Below are positions 1-13,494 of a DNA stretch of 64,000 bases, one piece after another. The first letter of the stretch is position 1; the number at the start of each line of letters is the position of its first letter. The translations under genes were made by a program, and so were the position numbers. The notes beneath the pieces are model-generated. The model did no database searches. It was given only the letters and a program-made list of their open reading frames with translations, and was not told the DNA's origin. The stretch covers positions 1 to 64,000 of the forward strand of contig JASJAU010000016.1 in NCBI GenBank assembly GCA_030066855.1. The letters run 5' to 3'. Origin of the DNA: Paracoccaceae bacterium (lineage in GTDB: Bacteria; Pseudomonadota; Alphaproteobacteria; Rhodobacterales; Rhodobacteraceae).

Positions 1-457
<457 letters not shown>

Positions 458-479
458 CTGCCTGCTCCTTCAGAATGGG

Positions 480-950
480 TTACCAGCGATAATGGCTGAA
501 CGCCTTGTTGGCGTCGGCCATCTTGTGGGTGTCTTCGCGCTTCTTCACGGCGGCGCCGCGACCATTAACGGCGTCGGCAAGCTCGCCGGCGAGGCGTTCT
601 TCCATGGTGTTCTCATTCCGGCTTTTCGCGGCGGCGATCAGCCAGCGGATCGCCAGCGCCTCGCGGCGCTCGGGGCGGACCTCGACAGGCACCTGGTAGG
701 TGGCGCCGCCAACCCGGCGGGAACGGACCTCGACCGACGGTTTGATGTTGTCGAGCGCTTCGTGAAAGACCTCGACCGGCGCCTTTTTCAGGCGGTCCTC
801 AACCCGATCAAACGCATTGTAGACGATGCGCTCGGCGACGGATTTCTTCCCGTCGATCATCAGGTTGTTCATGAATTTGGTCAGAACGCGGTCGCCAAAC
901 TTGGCGTCGGGCAGAACTTCGCGTTTCTCGGCGGCGTGACGGCGTGACAT
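480..950 (-). CDS. rpsG: 30S ribosomal protein S7
   Basis: S7 is the primary 16S rRNA-binding protein that nucleates assembly of the 30S head. The 156-residue product has the usual length and the family core: [13 protein letters not shown] at the N terminus, the loop [12 protein letters not shown], and [14 protein letters not shown] in the rRNA-binding hairpin. It lies 12 bases after rpsL and 22 bases before fusA in the same direction, the classical str operon order. In other bacteria S7 can autoregulate the operon at the rpsL-rpsG junction. The 12-base gap here leaves little room for such a site. Confidence 0.98.
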   Translation of the reverse strand: MSRRHAAEKREVLPDAKFGDRVLTKFMNNLMIDGKKSVAERIVYNAFDRVEDRLKKAPVEVFHEALDNIKPSVEVRSRRVGGATYQVPVEVRPERREALAIRWLIAAAKSRNENTMEERLAGELADAVNGRGAAVKKREDTHKMADANKAFSHYRW

Positions 951-962
951 CGTGTCTTCCTC

Positions 963-1334
963 TTACTTCGGACGCTTGGCGCCGTATTTCGAGCGGCGCT
1001 GCTTGCGGTCTTTGACACCCTGGGTGTCGAGCACACCGCGCAGGATGTGATAGCGGACGCCCGGAAGGTCCTTCACCCGGCCGCCACGGATCAGGACCAC
1101 CGAGTGCTCCTGAAGATTATGGCTCTCACCGGGGATGTAGGAGATGACCTCGAAGCCATTGGTCAGGCGCACTTTGGCGACCTTCCGCATGGCCGAGTTC
1201 GGCTTCTTCGGCGTCGTCGTGTAGACGCGCGTGCAAACGCCGCGCTTCTGAGGGCATCCCTCGAGGTGCAGCGACTTCGAGCGTTTTACTTTCGGCTGCC
1301 GCGGTTTGCGGATCAGCTGCTGGATCGTTGGCAT
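963..1334 (-). CDS. rpsL: 30S ribosomal protein S12
   Basis: S12 sits in the decoding centre and controls accuracy. The product has 123 residues starting [10 protein letters not shown]. The open frame continues upstream to 1508, but the family always starts at MPTIQQL, so the ATG at 1332-1334 is chosen. The streptomycin-interacting loop [12 protein letters not shown] carries lysines at 43 and 44, the wild-type (sensitive) state. The second loop [13 protein letters not shown] is also unmodified, including the Asp that is methylthiolated in many bacteria. First gene of the str operon, with a consensus promoter about 230 bases upstream. Confidence 0.98.
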   Translation of the reverse strand: MPTIQQLIRKPRQPKVKRSKSLHLEGCPQKRGVCTRVYTTTPKKPNSAMRKVAKVRLTNGFEVISYIPGESHNLQEHSVVLIRGGRVKDLPGVRYHILRGVLDTQGVKDRKQRRSKYGAKRPK

Positions 1335-1561
1335 TGGGCGTGTGACCCCTTCGTTGCAACTTCGTCTCGTGGGGCGCGCGCCCCGGGTTTCATCTCGCGC
1401 CCTCGTGCGTCCACGAAAACGCGTCGCACCGCAGCGCTCCTTCATCTGGCGGAGCACGCGGCGGGCATTCAGAGGATCGGGGCCGTCTTCGGCCCGGATC
1501 GTGACCACTTCAGTCCTGTAAAAGACGGCTCCAGCTCGCGCCCGGCCGCCTGAGTTCGCGC

Positions 1562-1590
1562 CGTATAGAGGGAGTCGGAATCGCTGTCAA
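1562..1590 (-). promoter_or_regulatory. Sigma70-type promoter of the rpsL-rpsG-fusA operon
   Basis: Read on the minus strand there is TTGACA (1590-1585), a 17-base spacer and TATACG (1567-1562). This is a perfect -35 and a good -10. The predicted start near 1555 gives a leader of about 220 bases before rpsL. The leader (1335-1555) holds no gene I can support. The promoter lies between the end of the DMT transporter gene and rpsL, so the str operon need not depend on readthrough from rpoC. Confidence 0.7.
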
Positions 1591-1616
1591 CAGGCCCCGA
1601 GGACGATCTCAGCGGG

Positions 1617-2492
1617 CTATTCGCGAACCGCCGCGCGGCGCTCGCGCCAAAGCGCGAAAAGCCCTGTGCCCACCACGATCGCGGCGCCCAGCATGGTCAG
1701 ATCGTCAGGCCAGTCGTTGAAAACGAACCATCCGAGCGCGAGCGCGACAAGAAGCGCGGAGTACCGGAACGGCGCGACAGCGCCGATGTCGCCCCGCCGC
1801 ATCGCCATGACCGAGAGCAGGTAGGCGCAGATGATGGCCGCGACGGCGCCGGCGATCCAGAACCAGTGAACACTGGACATAGGCACCCAGTCGGTGACCG
1901 TCGCGCCAATAATCGAGAAGATCAGCACGCCGACCGCAGCGACGAAGGCGACCGAAACGGACGGAACGTCCCTGGACAATCGGCGCGCGGCCAGATCGCG
2001 GACCGTCACGCATGCGACAGCGCCCAGCGCATAGAGCGCGTAGAAGTTGAATTCCGCCGCCCCGGGCCGAACGATCAGGAGCACGCCGACAAAGCCGACG
2101 CCGATTGCTGCGAAGCGCCGCCATCCCACGTGCTCGCCCAGAAACAGCGCGGCGCCGAGCGTGACCGTCAGGGGCAGCGCCTGAATGATCGCGGTCACGT
2201 TTGCGATCGGCAAATGAATCAGCGCGTTGATAAAGAAGAAGGCGGCGCCGATCTCGCTCAGCGTCCGGATGACGACCCGGACCCGGTCCGCCCGCCGATA
2301 ACGGTAGGCGAGCGCGCCCGCGTACCAAGCCATGATTCCGAGAAAGCAGACGGTAGCCACGCTTCTCAGAAACAGGATCTGGAAAAAGGGCACGTCCGCT
2401 CCCAAGAGCTTGATGAAGGTGTCGTTGACCGCGAACGCCGTCATGGCCGCCGTCATCAGCATCGCGCCATTGAAGTTGTCGGACAGAGCCAT
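1617..2492 (-). CDS. DMT-superfamily (EamA) transporter
   Basis: Integral inner-membrane protein of 291 residues with about ten hydrophobic helices arranged as two EamA repeats. The first repeat begins at AMTAFAVNDTFIKLLG and the second near FNFYALYALGAVA. The family moves small metabolites, often exporting amino acids or drugs. The substrate cannot be read from sequence. It sits alone between rpoC (which has its own terminator at 2562-2588) and the str promoter, so it interrupts the usual rpoC-rpsL adjacency. No promoter for it was identified with confidence. Confidence 0.85.
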   Translation of the reverse strand: MALSDNFNGAMLMTAAMTAFAVNDTFIKLLGADVPFFQILFLRSVATVCFLGIMAWYAGALAYRYRRADRVRVVIRTLSEIGAAFFFINALIHLPIANVTAIIQALPLTVTLGAALFLGEHVGWRRFAAIGVGFVGVLLIVRPGAAEFNFYALYALGAVACVTVRDLAARRLSRDVPSVSVAFVAAVGVLIFSIIGATVTDWVPMSSVHWFWIAGAVAAIICAYLLSVMAMRRGDIGAVAPFRYSALLVALALGWFVFNDWPDDLTMLGAAIVVGTGLFALWRERRAAVRE

Positions 2493-2561
2493 GCCCGGAG
2501 CGATCGCATGAACCGTGCGGCCAGGCCAGCGGGAAGTTGGGCGAAGACGCTCAGACCAAAG

Positions 2562-2588
2562 AAAAAGGCCCCGCTAGAGCGGGGCCTT
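2562..2588 (-). terminator. Rho-independent terminator of rpoC
   Basis: Inverted repeat with 11-base arms at 2565-2575 and 2578-2588 (AAGGCCCCGCT / AGCGGGGCCTT). On the minus strand it is followed by a run of five T (complement of 2562-2566). It lies 24 bases beyond the rpoC stop, so it ends the rplJ-rplL-rpoB-rpoC transcript before the DMT gene. Confidence 0.88.
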
Positions 2589-2612
2589 CTCAACAGGTCA
2601 TGTCGGTCGGGA

Positions 2613-5600
2613 TCAGTCCCGGCTCTCCGGCGTCTCGACAAGCTCGGCGTCGATGTCCATCACGTCGCCGTCGTCCATCGGCGCCGCAAGCGCCGCCGCG
2701 GCTTCGGCCTCGGCCTGCGCTTCCTGAATGACCTTCAGGTCGCGCTCCGCCGCGATCCGCCGCACCCGCTGGGTCGCGCCGCCGGTCCCAGCCGGGATCA
2801 ACCGGCCGACGATCACGTTCTCCTTCAGGCCCACGAGCGTGTCACGCTTGCCCTGAACCGAGGCTTCGGTGAGTACGCGCGTCGTCTCCTGGAACGAGGC
2901 CGCCGAGATAAACGAGCGGGTCTGGAGCGAGGCTTTGGTGATCCCAAGAAGGATCGGCTCGCCCTCGGCCGGGCGGCGGCCTTCGGTCAGCGCCTTTTCG
3001 TTCGCGGTGTCGAACTCGGCCTTGTCGACATGCTCGCCCTTCAGAAGCGTGGTCTCGCCACTATCGGTGATCTCCCACTTCTGGAGCATCTGGCGCACGA
3101 TGACTTCGATGTGCTTGTCGTTGATCTTTACGCCCTGAAGACGATAGACGTCCTGCACCTCGTCGATCATGTAATCAGCGAGCGCCTCGACACCCATGAT
3201 CGACAAGATGTCATGCGGCGCCGGATTGCCGTCCATGATGTAGTCGCCCTTCTGGACGAAGTCGCCTTCGGCCACAGGGATGTGCTTGCCTTTCGGCACC
3301 ATGTACTCGACGGGCTCCATCGACTCGTCGGCGGGCTCGATCGCGATCCGGCGCTTGTTCTTGTAGTCGCGTCCGAATTTTACGTAGCCGTCGGCTTCCG
3401 CGATGATCGCGTGGTCCTTTGGACGGCGTGCCTCGAAGAGCTCCGCCACTCGCGGCAGACCGCCAGTGATGTCCTTGGTCTTCGCGCCTTCCCGCGGAAT
3501 CCGCGCGACCACGTCGCCCGCCTTGATCTCGGCCCCGTCCTCGACCGACAGAATGGCGTCGACCGACATCGGATAGGTGACCGGGTTGCCCTGGTCGTTC
3601 CGAACCGGCTCGCCATCCTCGCCAACTAGGATGATCTCCGGCTTGAGATCGCTGCCCTTGGGCGCGGCGCGCCAGTCGGACACGATTTTCTGGGTCATGC
3701 CGGTCGCGTCGTCGGTCTCGTCCCGGACGGAGATGCCTGAGACAAGGTCGACAAACCGCGCCGCGCCCGCCTTCTCGGCGATGATCGGCAGGGTGTACGG
3801 GTCCCACTCGAAGAGCTTGTCGCCGCGAGCGACCGTGTCGCCTTCTTTGGGGAAGACCTTGGTGCCGTAGCCTAGCTTGTGGCTCGCCCGTTCCACGCCG
3901 TTCTCATCCATGATGGCGAGCTGCATGTTCCGACCGATGACGATCATCTCGCCCGCCTCGTTCTTCAGCAGGTTGGAGTTGCGGAACTCGATCTTGCCCT
4001 CCTGGCTGGCTTCGAGGAACGACTGCTGGCCGCCCTGCGCAATGCCGCCGATGTGGAAGGTCCGCATCGTCAGCTGCGTGCCGGGCTCGCCGATCGACTG
4101 CGCGGCGATAATGCCGACAGCCTCTCCGATGTTCACCAGCGTGCCGCGCGCGAGGTCGCGGCCGTAGCACATGGCGCAGACGCCTTCTTCCGCCTCACAG
4201 GTCAGCGGCGAGCGGATGCGCACGGTTGCGAGACCCGCCGCCTCGATGGCGTCGGCCTTACGCTCGTCGATCAACTCGTTCTTAGCGACGATCACTTCGT
4301 CGGACCCGGGCACGACGACATCCTCAGCGGCGACCCGGCCCAGAACGCGCTCGGACAGCGACGCGACAATCTCGCCATCGTTGACGGCAGGTTCGGTCGT
4401 GATCGCGTTTTCGGTGCCGCAATCGTGCAAGCGAACGATGCAGTCCTGCGCCACGTCCACCAGACGGCGAGTCAGGTAACCCGAGTTCGCCGTCTTGAGC
4501 GCGGTGTCGGCCAGACCCTTCCGGGCGCCGTGGGTCGAGTTGAAGTACTCGAGCACCGTCAGGCCTTCTTTGAAGTTCGAGATGATCGGCGTCTCGATGA
4601 TCTCGCCTGACGGCTTGGCCATGAGACCGCGCATGCCGCCCAACTGCTTCATCTGCGCCGGAGAGCCCCGGGCGCCGGAGTGCGACATCATATAGACACT
4701 GTTCGGCTCCATCTGGGCGCCGGCATCGTCTTTGCGCATCGCCGAGATCTCGTCCATCATGGCGCCGGCCACGTCATCGGAGCACTTCGACCAGGCGTCG
4801 ACCACCTTGTTGTACTTTTCGCCCTGAGTAATCAGGCCGTCCATGTACTGCTGCTCGAACTCTTTGACCTGATCGCGGACGCTGTCGACGATCTTCCACT
4901 TGGCTTCCGGGATGACCATGTCGTCCTTGCCGAACGAGATGCCCGCCTTGAAGGCCTCGCGGAAGCCCATCGTCATGATCTGGTCGCAGAAGATGACCGA
5001 CTCTTTCTGACCGCAGTAGCGGTAGACGGTGTCGATGACCTGCTGCACCTCCTTCTTGCGAAGAAGCTGGTTGACCAGCTCAAAGGGCGCCTTGGCGTTG
5101 AGCGGCAGGAGCGCGCCGAGCTTCACCCGTCCCGGCGTCGTCTCGAACCGCTGGTAGACCTCGTTGCCTTCCTCGTCGATCTGCTTGATCCGCGCGGTGA
5201 TCTTAGCGTGGAGATGCACTTCGCCCGAGTCCAGCGCGTGCTGGACCTCATCCGCGTCGGCGAAGACCATGCCTTCGCCCGGCATGCCCTCGCGCTCCAT
5301 CGAGATGTAGTAGAGGCCAAGGATCATGTCCTGCGACGGAACAATGATCGGCGCGCCGTTGGCCGGCGACAGAACGTTGTTCGTCGACATCATCAACACG
5401 CGCGCTTCGAGCTGCGCTTCCAGCGAGAGCGGCACATGCACCGCCATTTGGTCGCCGTCGAAGTCCGCGTTGAACGCGGCGCAAACCAGCGGGTGAAGCT
5501 GGATCGCCTTGCCTTCGATCAGTACCGGCTCGAACGCCTGGATGCCAAGACGGTGCAGCGTGGGTGCTCGGTTCAGCAGAACCGGATGCTCGCGGATCAC

Positions 5601-6851
5601 CTCGTCGAGGATATCCCAAACTTCGGGACGCTCTTTCTCGACCAGTTTCTTGGCCTGCTTGACCGTCGAGGACAGCCCCTTCGCCTCCAGCCGCGAGTAA
5701 ATGAACGGCTTGAAAAGCTCGAGCGCCATCTTCTTCGGCAAGCCGCACTGGTGCAGCTTCAGCTCCGGTCCGGTCACGATGACCGACCGGCCCGAGAAGT
5801 CGACCCGCTTGCCGAGAAGGTTCTGACGGAAGCGGCCCTGCTTGCCCTTGAGCATATCAGAGAGCGACTTCAGCGGACGCTTGTTAGCGCCCGTGATGAC
5901 CCGGCCGCGACGGCCGTTGTCGAAGAGCGCGTCGACCGATTCCTGAAGCATCCGCTTTTCGTTCCGGATAATGATGTCCGGCGCGCGAAGCTCGATCAGG
6001 CGCTTCAGACGGTTGTTCCGGTTGATCACGCGGCGATAGAGATCGTTCAGGTCCGAGGTCGCGAAGCGACCGCCATCGAGCGGCACGAGCGGGCGCAGTT
6101 CCGGCGGAATGACCGGAATGACCGTCAGAACCATCCACTCGGGCCGGTTGCCCGACTCGATGAAGTTCTCAACGATTTTCAGCCGCTTGATGATTTTCTT
6201 CGGCTTCAGCTCGCCGGTCGCCTCGGCCAGATCCGCGCGAAGCTGTTCGGCCTCGGCTTCGAGGTCGATATTCTGCAGCATCTCACGGATGGCTTCCGCG
6301 CCGATATTGGCTGTGAACGCGTCAATCCCGTATTGGTCCTGCGCGTCCATGAACTCCTCCTCGGACATCAACTGTCCGTAGGTGAGGTCGGTCAGGCCCG
6401 GTTCGATGACGACATAGTTCTCAAAGTAGAGAATCCGCTCAAGGTCGCGGAGCGTCATGTCGAGCATGAGGCCGATGCGGCTCGGCAGCGACTTCAGGAA
6501 CCAGATGTGCGCGACAGGCGCGGCGAGCTCGATATGGCCCATCCGCTCGCGGCGCACCTTCTGGAGCGTCACTTCCACACCACATTTCTCGCAGACGACG
6601 CCGCGATACTTCATGCGCTTGTACTTGCCGCAAAGGCACTCGTAGTCCTTGATCGGCCCGAAGATCCGGGCGCAGAACAGACCGTCACGCTCGGGCTTGA
6701 ACGTCCGGTAGTTGATCGTCTCAGGCTTTTTGATCTCACCGTATGACCACGACAGAATCCGCTCTGGCGACGCGAGCGAGATCTTGATCTCGTCGAACGT
6801 CTTCGGCGGTGCGATCGGGTTGAACGGGTTTGTTGTCAGTTCCTGGTTCAT
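2613..6851 (-). CDS. rpoC: DNA-directed RNA polymerase beta' subunit
   Basis: Largest catalytic subunit of RNA polymerase, 1412 residues, full length for an alphaproteobacterium. The N-terminal zinc ribbon cysteines are at 72, 74, 87 and 90. The metal-binding active-site motif NADFDGDQM is near residue 460. The second zinc-binding cluster, [16 protein letters not shown], lies in the downstream half, followed by the bridge/trigger region [18 protein letters not shown]. The ATG start lies 45 bases beyond the rpoB stop, consistent with cotranscription. The acidic tail is typical of the group. No insertion or intein is seen. Confidence 0.99.
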   Translation of the reverse strand: MNQELTTNPFNPIAPPKTFDEIKISLASPERILSWSYGEIKKPETINYRTFKPERDGLFCARIFGPIKDYECLCGKYKRMKYRGVVCEKCGVEVTLQKVRRERMGHIELAAPVAHIWFLKSLPSRIGLMLDMTLRDLERILYFENYVVIEPGLTDLTYGQLMSEEEFMDAQDQYGIDAFTANIGAEAIREMLQNIDLEAEAEQLRADLAEATGELKPKKIIKRLKIVENFIESGNRPEWMVLTVIPVIPPELRPLVPLDGGRFATSDLNDLYRRVINRNNRLKRLIELRAPDIIIRNEKRMLQESVDALFDNGRRGRVITGANKRPLKSLSDMLKGKQGRFRQNLLGKRVDFSGRSVIVTGPELKLHQCGLPKKMALELFKPFIYSRLEAKGLSSTVKQAKKLVEKERPEVWDILDEVIREHPVLLNRAPTLHRLGIQAFEPVLIEGKAIQLHPLVCAAFNADFDGDQMAVHVPLSLEAQLEARVLMMSTNNVLSPANGAPIIVPSQDMILGLYYISMEREGMPGEGMVFADADEVQHALDSGEVHLHAKITARIKQIDEEGNEVYQRFETTPGRVKLGALLPLNAKAPFELVNQLLRKKEVQQVIDTVYRYCGQKESVIFCDQIMTMGFREAFKAGISFGKDDMVIPEAKWKIVDSVRDQVKEFEQQYMDGLITQGEKYNKVVDAWSKCSDDVAGAMMDEISAMRKDDAGAQMEPNSVYMMSHSGARGSPAQMKQLGGMRGLMAKPSGEIIETPIISNFKEGLTVLEYFNSTHGARKGLADTALKTANSGYLTRRLVDVAQDCIVRLHDCGTENAITTEPAVNDGEIVASLSERVLGRVAAEDVVVPGSDEVIVAKNELIDERKADAIEAAGLATVRIRSPLTCEAEEGVCAMCYGRDLARGTLVNIGEAVGIIAAQSIGEPGTQLTMRTFHIGGIAQGGQQSFLEASQEGKIEFRNSNLLKNEAGEMIVIGRNMQLAIMDENGVERASHKLGYGTKVFPKEGDTVARGDKLFEWDPYTLPIIAEKAGAARFVDLVSGISVRDETDDATGMTQKIVSDWRAAPKGSDLKPEIILVGEDGEPVRNDQGNPVTYPMSVDAILSVEDGAEIKAGDVVARIPREGAKTKDITGGLPRVAELFEARRPKDHAIIAEADGYVKFGRDYKNKRRIAIEPADESMEPVEYMVPKGKHIPVAEGDFVQKGDYIMDGNPAPHDILSIMGVEALADYMIDEVQDVYRLQGVKINDKHIEVIVRQMLQKWEITDSGETTLLKGEHVDKAEFDTANEKALTEGRRPAEGEPILLGITKASLQTRSFISAASFQETTRVLTEASVQGKRDTLVGLKENVIVGRLIPAGTGGATQRVRRIAAERDLKVIQEAQAEAEAAAALAAPMDDGDVMDIDAELVETPESRD

Positions 6852-6896
6852 AATCGATTCCTAATCTGGTGGTGAGGATGGATGGGGCAGCGCCGC

Positions 6897-11054
<4,158 letters not shown>

Positions 11055-11289
11055 GCTTGTCAGCACCTTTCATCGTTCAGGGGCGGATCGGCCGTCGGGG
11101 GCCGGCGAAACGCCCGAGAAACAAGCGGGAACCGAACTATACCTGGGCTGCCTCCCACAGCAGCCCGCCCGTCCGGTTCCGCGCCTTAGGAAACGCAGTT
11201 CGAAAAACTGCTCTTCCTGACACGCGGAAAGCCGGACCCGGATTTCCGGGCCCGACCTTGTCTCGAATAGGCGGTTGACCCGCCTTCGG
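11055..11289 (-). promoter_or_regulatory. Structured rplL-rpoB intercistronic spacer
   Basis: No gene. Several hairpins are visible. Arms GGGCTGC/GCAGCCC at 11145-11151 and 11160-11166 form 7 perfect pairs. Arms GCAGTT/AACTGC at 11195-11200 and 11206-11211 are extended by AGGAA/TTCCT outside a small internal loop (11188-11218). A CCCGG/CCGGG hairpin lies around 11231-11248. Enterobacteria have an attenuator plus an RNase III site in this spacer. A similar role here is inference. No convincing internal promoter was found. Confidence 0.55.
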
Positions 11290-11673
11290 TTACTTGAGCT
11301 CGACTTCGGCGCCAGCCGCTTCGAGCTTGCCTTTGATCTCTTCGGCCTCGGACTTGTCGACGCCTTCCTTGACGGCCTTGCCGCCGGCTTCGACCAGATC
11401 CTTGGCTTCCTTCAGGCCGAGACCCGTGATCGCGCGAACCTCCTTGATCACGTTGATCTTCTGAGCGCCGGCCGCCTTGAGAATGACGTCAAACTCCGTC
11501 TTCTCCTCAGCGGCAGCACCGCCGGCGTCGCCGCCAGCCGGGCCAGCCATCATGACGGCTCCGCCCGCAGCGGGCTCGATGCCGTATTCGTCCTTCAGGA
11601 TGGTTTTCAGTTCCTGAGCTTCGAGAAGCGTGAGTCCCACGATCTCTTCAGCAAGTTTCTTCAGATCAGCCAT
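11290..11673 (-). CDS. rplL: 50S ribosomal protein L7/L12
   Basis: Stalk protein that recruits translation factors, 127 residues. The N-terminal dimerisation domain is followed by a Gly/Ala-rich hinge around residues 38-55 ([15 protein letters not shown]). The C-terminal factor-binding domain contains [20 protein letters not shown]. It lies about 70 bases after rplJ in the same transcript, as in nearly all bacteria. Confidence 0.98.
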   Translation of the reverse strand: MADLKKLAEEIVGLTLLEAQELKTILKDEYGIEPAAGGAVMMAGPAGGDAGGAAAEEKTEFDVILKAAGAQKINVIKEVRAITGLGLKEAKDLVEAGGKAVKEGVDKSEAEEIKGKLEAAGAEVELK

Positions 11674-11742
11674 TTCTGTCTTCCGTTTCCTAAGATGTGT
11701 TCCAACGCGCGGTAATCAACCCCGCGCCGGTCTCGTCTTGAA

Positions 11743-12261
11743 TCACGCGGCTTCCGCGCGCTCCTCGATGGTCGAGAGAATGCTTGCGATGTTCGAAGCA
11801 GGCGCGCCAATCGCGCCGGCGATGTTCGAGGCCGGGGCGCCGATGCAGCCGACGATCGAAGCAATAAGCTCCTCGCGCGACGGCATGTCTGCCACAGCCT
11901 TGACACCGGCGGCGTCAAGCGCCGTCTCACCCATAGCGCCGCCGAGGATCTCCAGCTTCTGGTTGTCCTTGGCGTACTTGTCCATGACCCGCGCCGCAGC
12001 GGTCGGGTCTTCGGAATAGGCGAGAACGGTCATTCCCGTCAGAAGCTCAGCGATCGACTCGTTGGGCTTTCCCTGAAGGGCGATCTTGGCGAGCCTGTTC
12101 TTGGCGACGCGAACGGACCCTTCAGCTTCGCGCATCCGCGCGCGCAGGTCCTGCATTTCCGCAACCGTGAGACCGGCGTAGTGGGCAACCACAACGACGC
12201 CAGAGCTTTCAAAGATCTGGCCGAGTTCCTCGACCACTTTCTCTTTCTGGGCTCTATCCAC
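11743..12261 (-). CDS. rplJ: 50S ribosomal protein L10
   Basis: L10 anchors L7/L12 dimers to the ribosome and binds its own leader mRNA to control the operon. The product has 172 residues with the family N terminus [15 protein letters not shown], the core [14 protein letters not shown] and the C-terminal L12-binding helix. It contains the near-duplicated segment [20 protein letters not shown] near residues 140-160. It is the first gene of rplJL-rpoBC here. rplK-rplA are not directly upstream, because a divergent gene starts at 12655. Confidence 0.97.
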   Translation of the reverse strand: MDRAQKEKVVEELGQIFESSGVVVVAHYAGLTVAEMQDLRARMREAEGSVRVAKNRLAKIALQGKPNESIAELLTGMTVLAYSEDPTAAARVMDKYAKDNQKLEILGGAMGETALDAAGVKAVADMPSREELIASIVGCIGAPASNIAGAIGAPASNIASILSTIEERAEAA

Positions 12262-12472
12262 AGTTTCACTCCAAGTTTGGAGGTTTGACCCTCCGGCTCA
12301 ACACGCTCCGGCAGATGCCGGAAAACGGGTCCTTACGGGTCCGTCGCAATCGCGCCCTCAGGCTGACCTGAAAACGTATTCCTCTGTTCCCGTCTCAGGC
12401 AGGAATTATGGGCAAGCCCACCCACCGTCTCGGACGAATCGTCAGGGGGACACGCAAGCGCGTCCCCCGGAC
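12262..12472 (-). promoter_or_regulatory. rplJ mRNA leader (L10 autoregulation / attenuator candidate)
   Basis: About 210 bases between the predicted transcription start and rplJ. A strong hairpin occupies the 5' end (12445-12468, GGGGGAC/GTCCCCC with inner CGC/GCG). Near the gene two hairpins compete: CTCCAA/TTGGAG at 12269-12282 and GGAGG/CCTCC at 12279-12294. They share GGAG, so only one can form. The layout fits an L10-leader-type switch. I cannot run the Rfam model that would settle it. Confidence 0.55.
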
Positions 12473-12478
12473 GGGCGG

Positions 12479-12507
12479 CTTTTAGGGGGATTCCCCGGGG
12501 TTGTGAA
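12479..12507 (-). promoter_or_regulatory. Promoter of the rplJL-rpoBC operon
   Basis: Minus-strand TTCACA (12507-12502), 17-base spacer, TAAAAG (12484-12479). This is 5/6 and 4/6 to consensus. The predicted start is near 12472. It is the best candidate in the 393-base gap between rplJ and the divergent DUF4399 gene. The rest of that gap (12508-12654) shows nothing I can name apart from the downstream gene's ribosome binding site. Confidence 0.5.
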
Positions 12508-12654
12508 GGGGTAAATCCGCCCTTCTCGCCGGAAATCGGCTGGCCTTGGGCCTACCGCTCAAAAAACCGCCGCGTTTGCCCAGCATTGAAGCCAAGCTAC
12601 TTGAATGGCCGAGGGCGCAGGCGAGAAACCAAGGATCAATTTGGGAGGAACGAC

Positions 12655-13095
12655 ATGAGAAAGAGTATTTCAGCCGCTGTTCTGGCCGCCGCTATCGCGA
12701 TCCCCGCATATGCAGGCGAGACTCCATCGCCGGACGGGGCGCGGGTCTATTTCGCCAATCTCGAGGACGGTGCGACAGTCGACGCGGGCTCGACCGTTGT
12801 CTTCGGGTTGAGCGGGATGGGCGTCGCCCCTGCCGGGACGGATGCCGAAAACACCGGACACCACCACCTTCTGATCAACCGGCCGCCGTTCGGCGAAGGC
12901 GCGGACGACGCCTACTCCACCGAGAACGGGCTTCCTGCCGATGACAACCACAAACACTTCGGCAAGGGGCAGACCGAGACGACGCTGGACCTTCCGCCTG
13001 GGCAGCATACGTTGCAACTGGTGCTGGGAGATTTGTCTCACATTCCTCATGACCCGCCGGTCGTGAGTGAATACATCACGATCACTTTGGAATAA
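12655..13095 (+). CDS. DUF4399 periplasmic protein
   Basis: Small exported protein of 146 residues. A typical Sec signal peptide (MRKSISAAVLAAAIAIPAYA) ends near residue 20. The mature part matches the DUF4399 family as I know it: VYFANLEDGATV at the start, a His-rich segment GHHHLLIN, DDNHKHFGKGQTE, and LPPGQHTLQLVLGD. The clustered histidines suggest metal binding, but the function is unknown. The ATG at 12655 is chosen over an upstream in-frame ATG because GGGAGGAA lies 4 bases before it and the signal peptide starts there. The rhodanese gene follows 24 bases later and is probably cotranscribed. Confidence 0.85.
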   Translation: MRKSISAAVLAAAIAIPAYAGETPSPDGARVYFANLEDGATVDAGSTVVFGLSGMGVAPAGTDAENTGHHHLLINRPPFGEGADDAYSTENGLPADDNHKHFGKGQTETTLDLPPGQHTLQLVLGDLSHIPHDPPVVSEYITITLE

Positions 13096-13119
13096 GCCGG
13101 AAACGGAAAGAGGTAATCG

Positions 13120-13491
13120 ATGAAAACCGCTCAGGACTATCTGGACGAAGCCAATGCCGTGGTGCCGAAAATCACTTCGGAGGAAGGCATCGCAAGACAC
13201 GCCGCCGGATCGGCGGTTTTCGTCGACGTAAGGGATTCGGCCGATATCGCCGCCTCCGGCACGATCGCGGGGGCGGAACGCATACAGCGCGGCATGATTG
13301 AATTCCGGGCCGACGAGAGCCACCCTCTCCATAACGCGGCGATGAAGAAGGACGCCGAGATCGTCCTGATCTGCGGCGCTGGCGGGCAGGCGGCGCTGGC
13401 CGGCAAGACGCTCGTAGATATGGGCTACACCAACGTCTCCAACGTCGGCGGCTTCAATGCCTGGAAGGAAGCGGGCGGCCCGATCGAATAG
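13120..13491 (+). CDS. Rhodanese-domain protein
   Basis: Single rhodanese domain of 123 residues, a sulfur-carrier or sulfurtransferase fold. The substrate-binding stretch AVFVDVRDSAD and the active-site loop ICGAGGQAAL are present, with the catalytic Cys near residue 86. The loop ends GGQA rather than the usual GxRS. No signal peptide, so cytoplasmic. It follows the DUF4399 gene by 24 bases with its own AAAGAGG ribosome binding site. The sulfur acceptor is unknown. The adjacent Mo-cofactor operon uses sulfur chemistry, but it runs on the other strand, so a link is only a possibility. Confidence 0.85.
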   Translation: MKTAQDYLDEANAVVPKITSEEGIARHAAGSAVFVDVRDSADIAASGTIAGAERIQRGMIEFRADESHPLHNAAMKKDAEIVLICGAGGQAALAGKTLVDMGYTNVSNVGGFNAWKEAGGPIE

Positions 13492-13494
13492 GCG

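Noticed and set aside
1866-3629. 587-residue open frame on the plus strand opposite the DMT gene and rpoC
   Set aside because: Shadow of minus-strand genes: Arg/Asp/His-rich low-complexity text, no ribosome binding site and no domain resemblance.
4680-6746. 688-residue open frame on the plus strand inside rpoC
   Set aside because: Antisense shadow of highly GC-biased rpoC codons, composition typical of such shadows.
11120-11145. TATAGT as a possible internal rpoB promoter -10
   Set aside because: No acceptable -35 at 16-19 bases upstream; the region is better explained by the hairpins.
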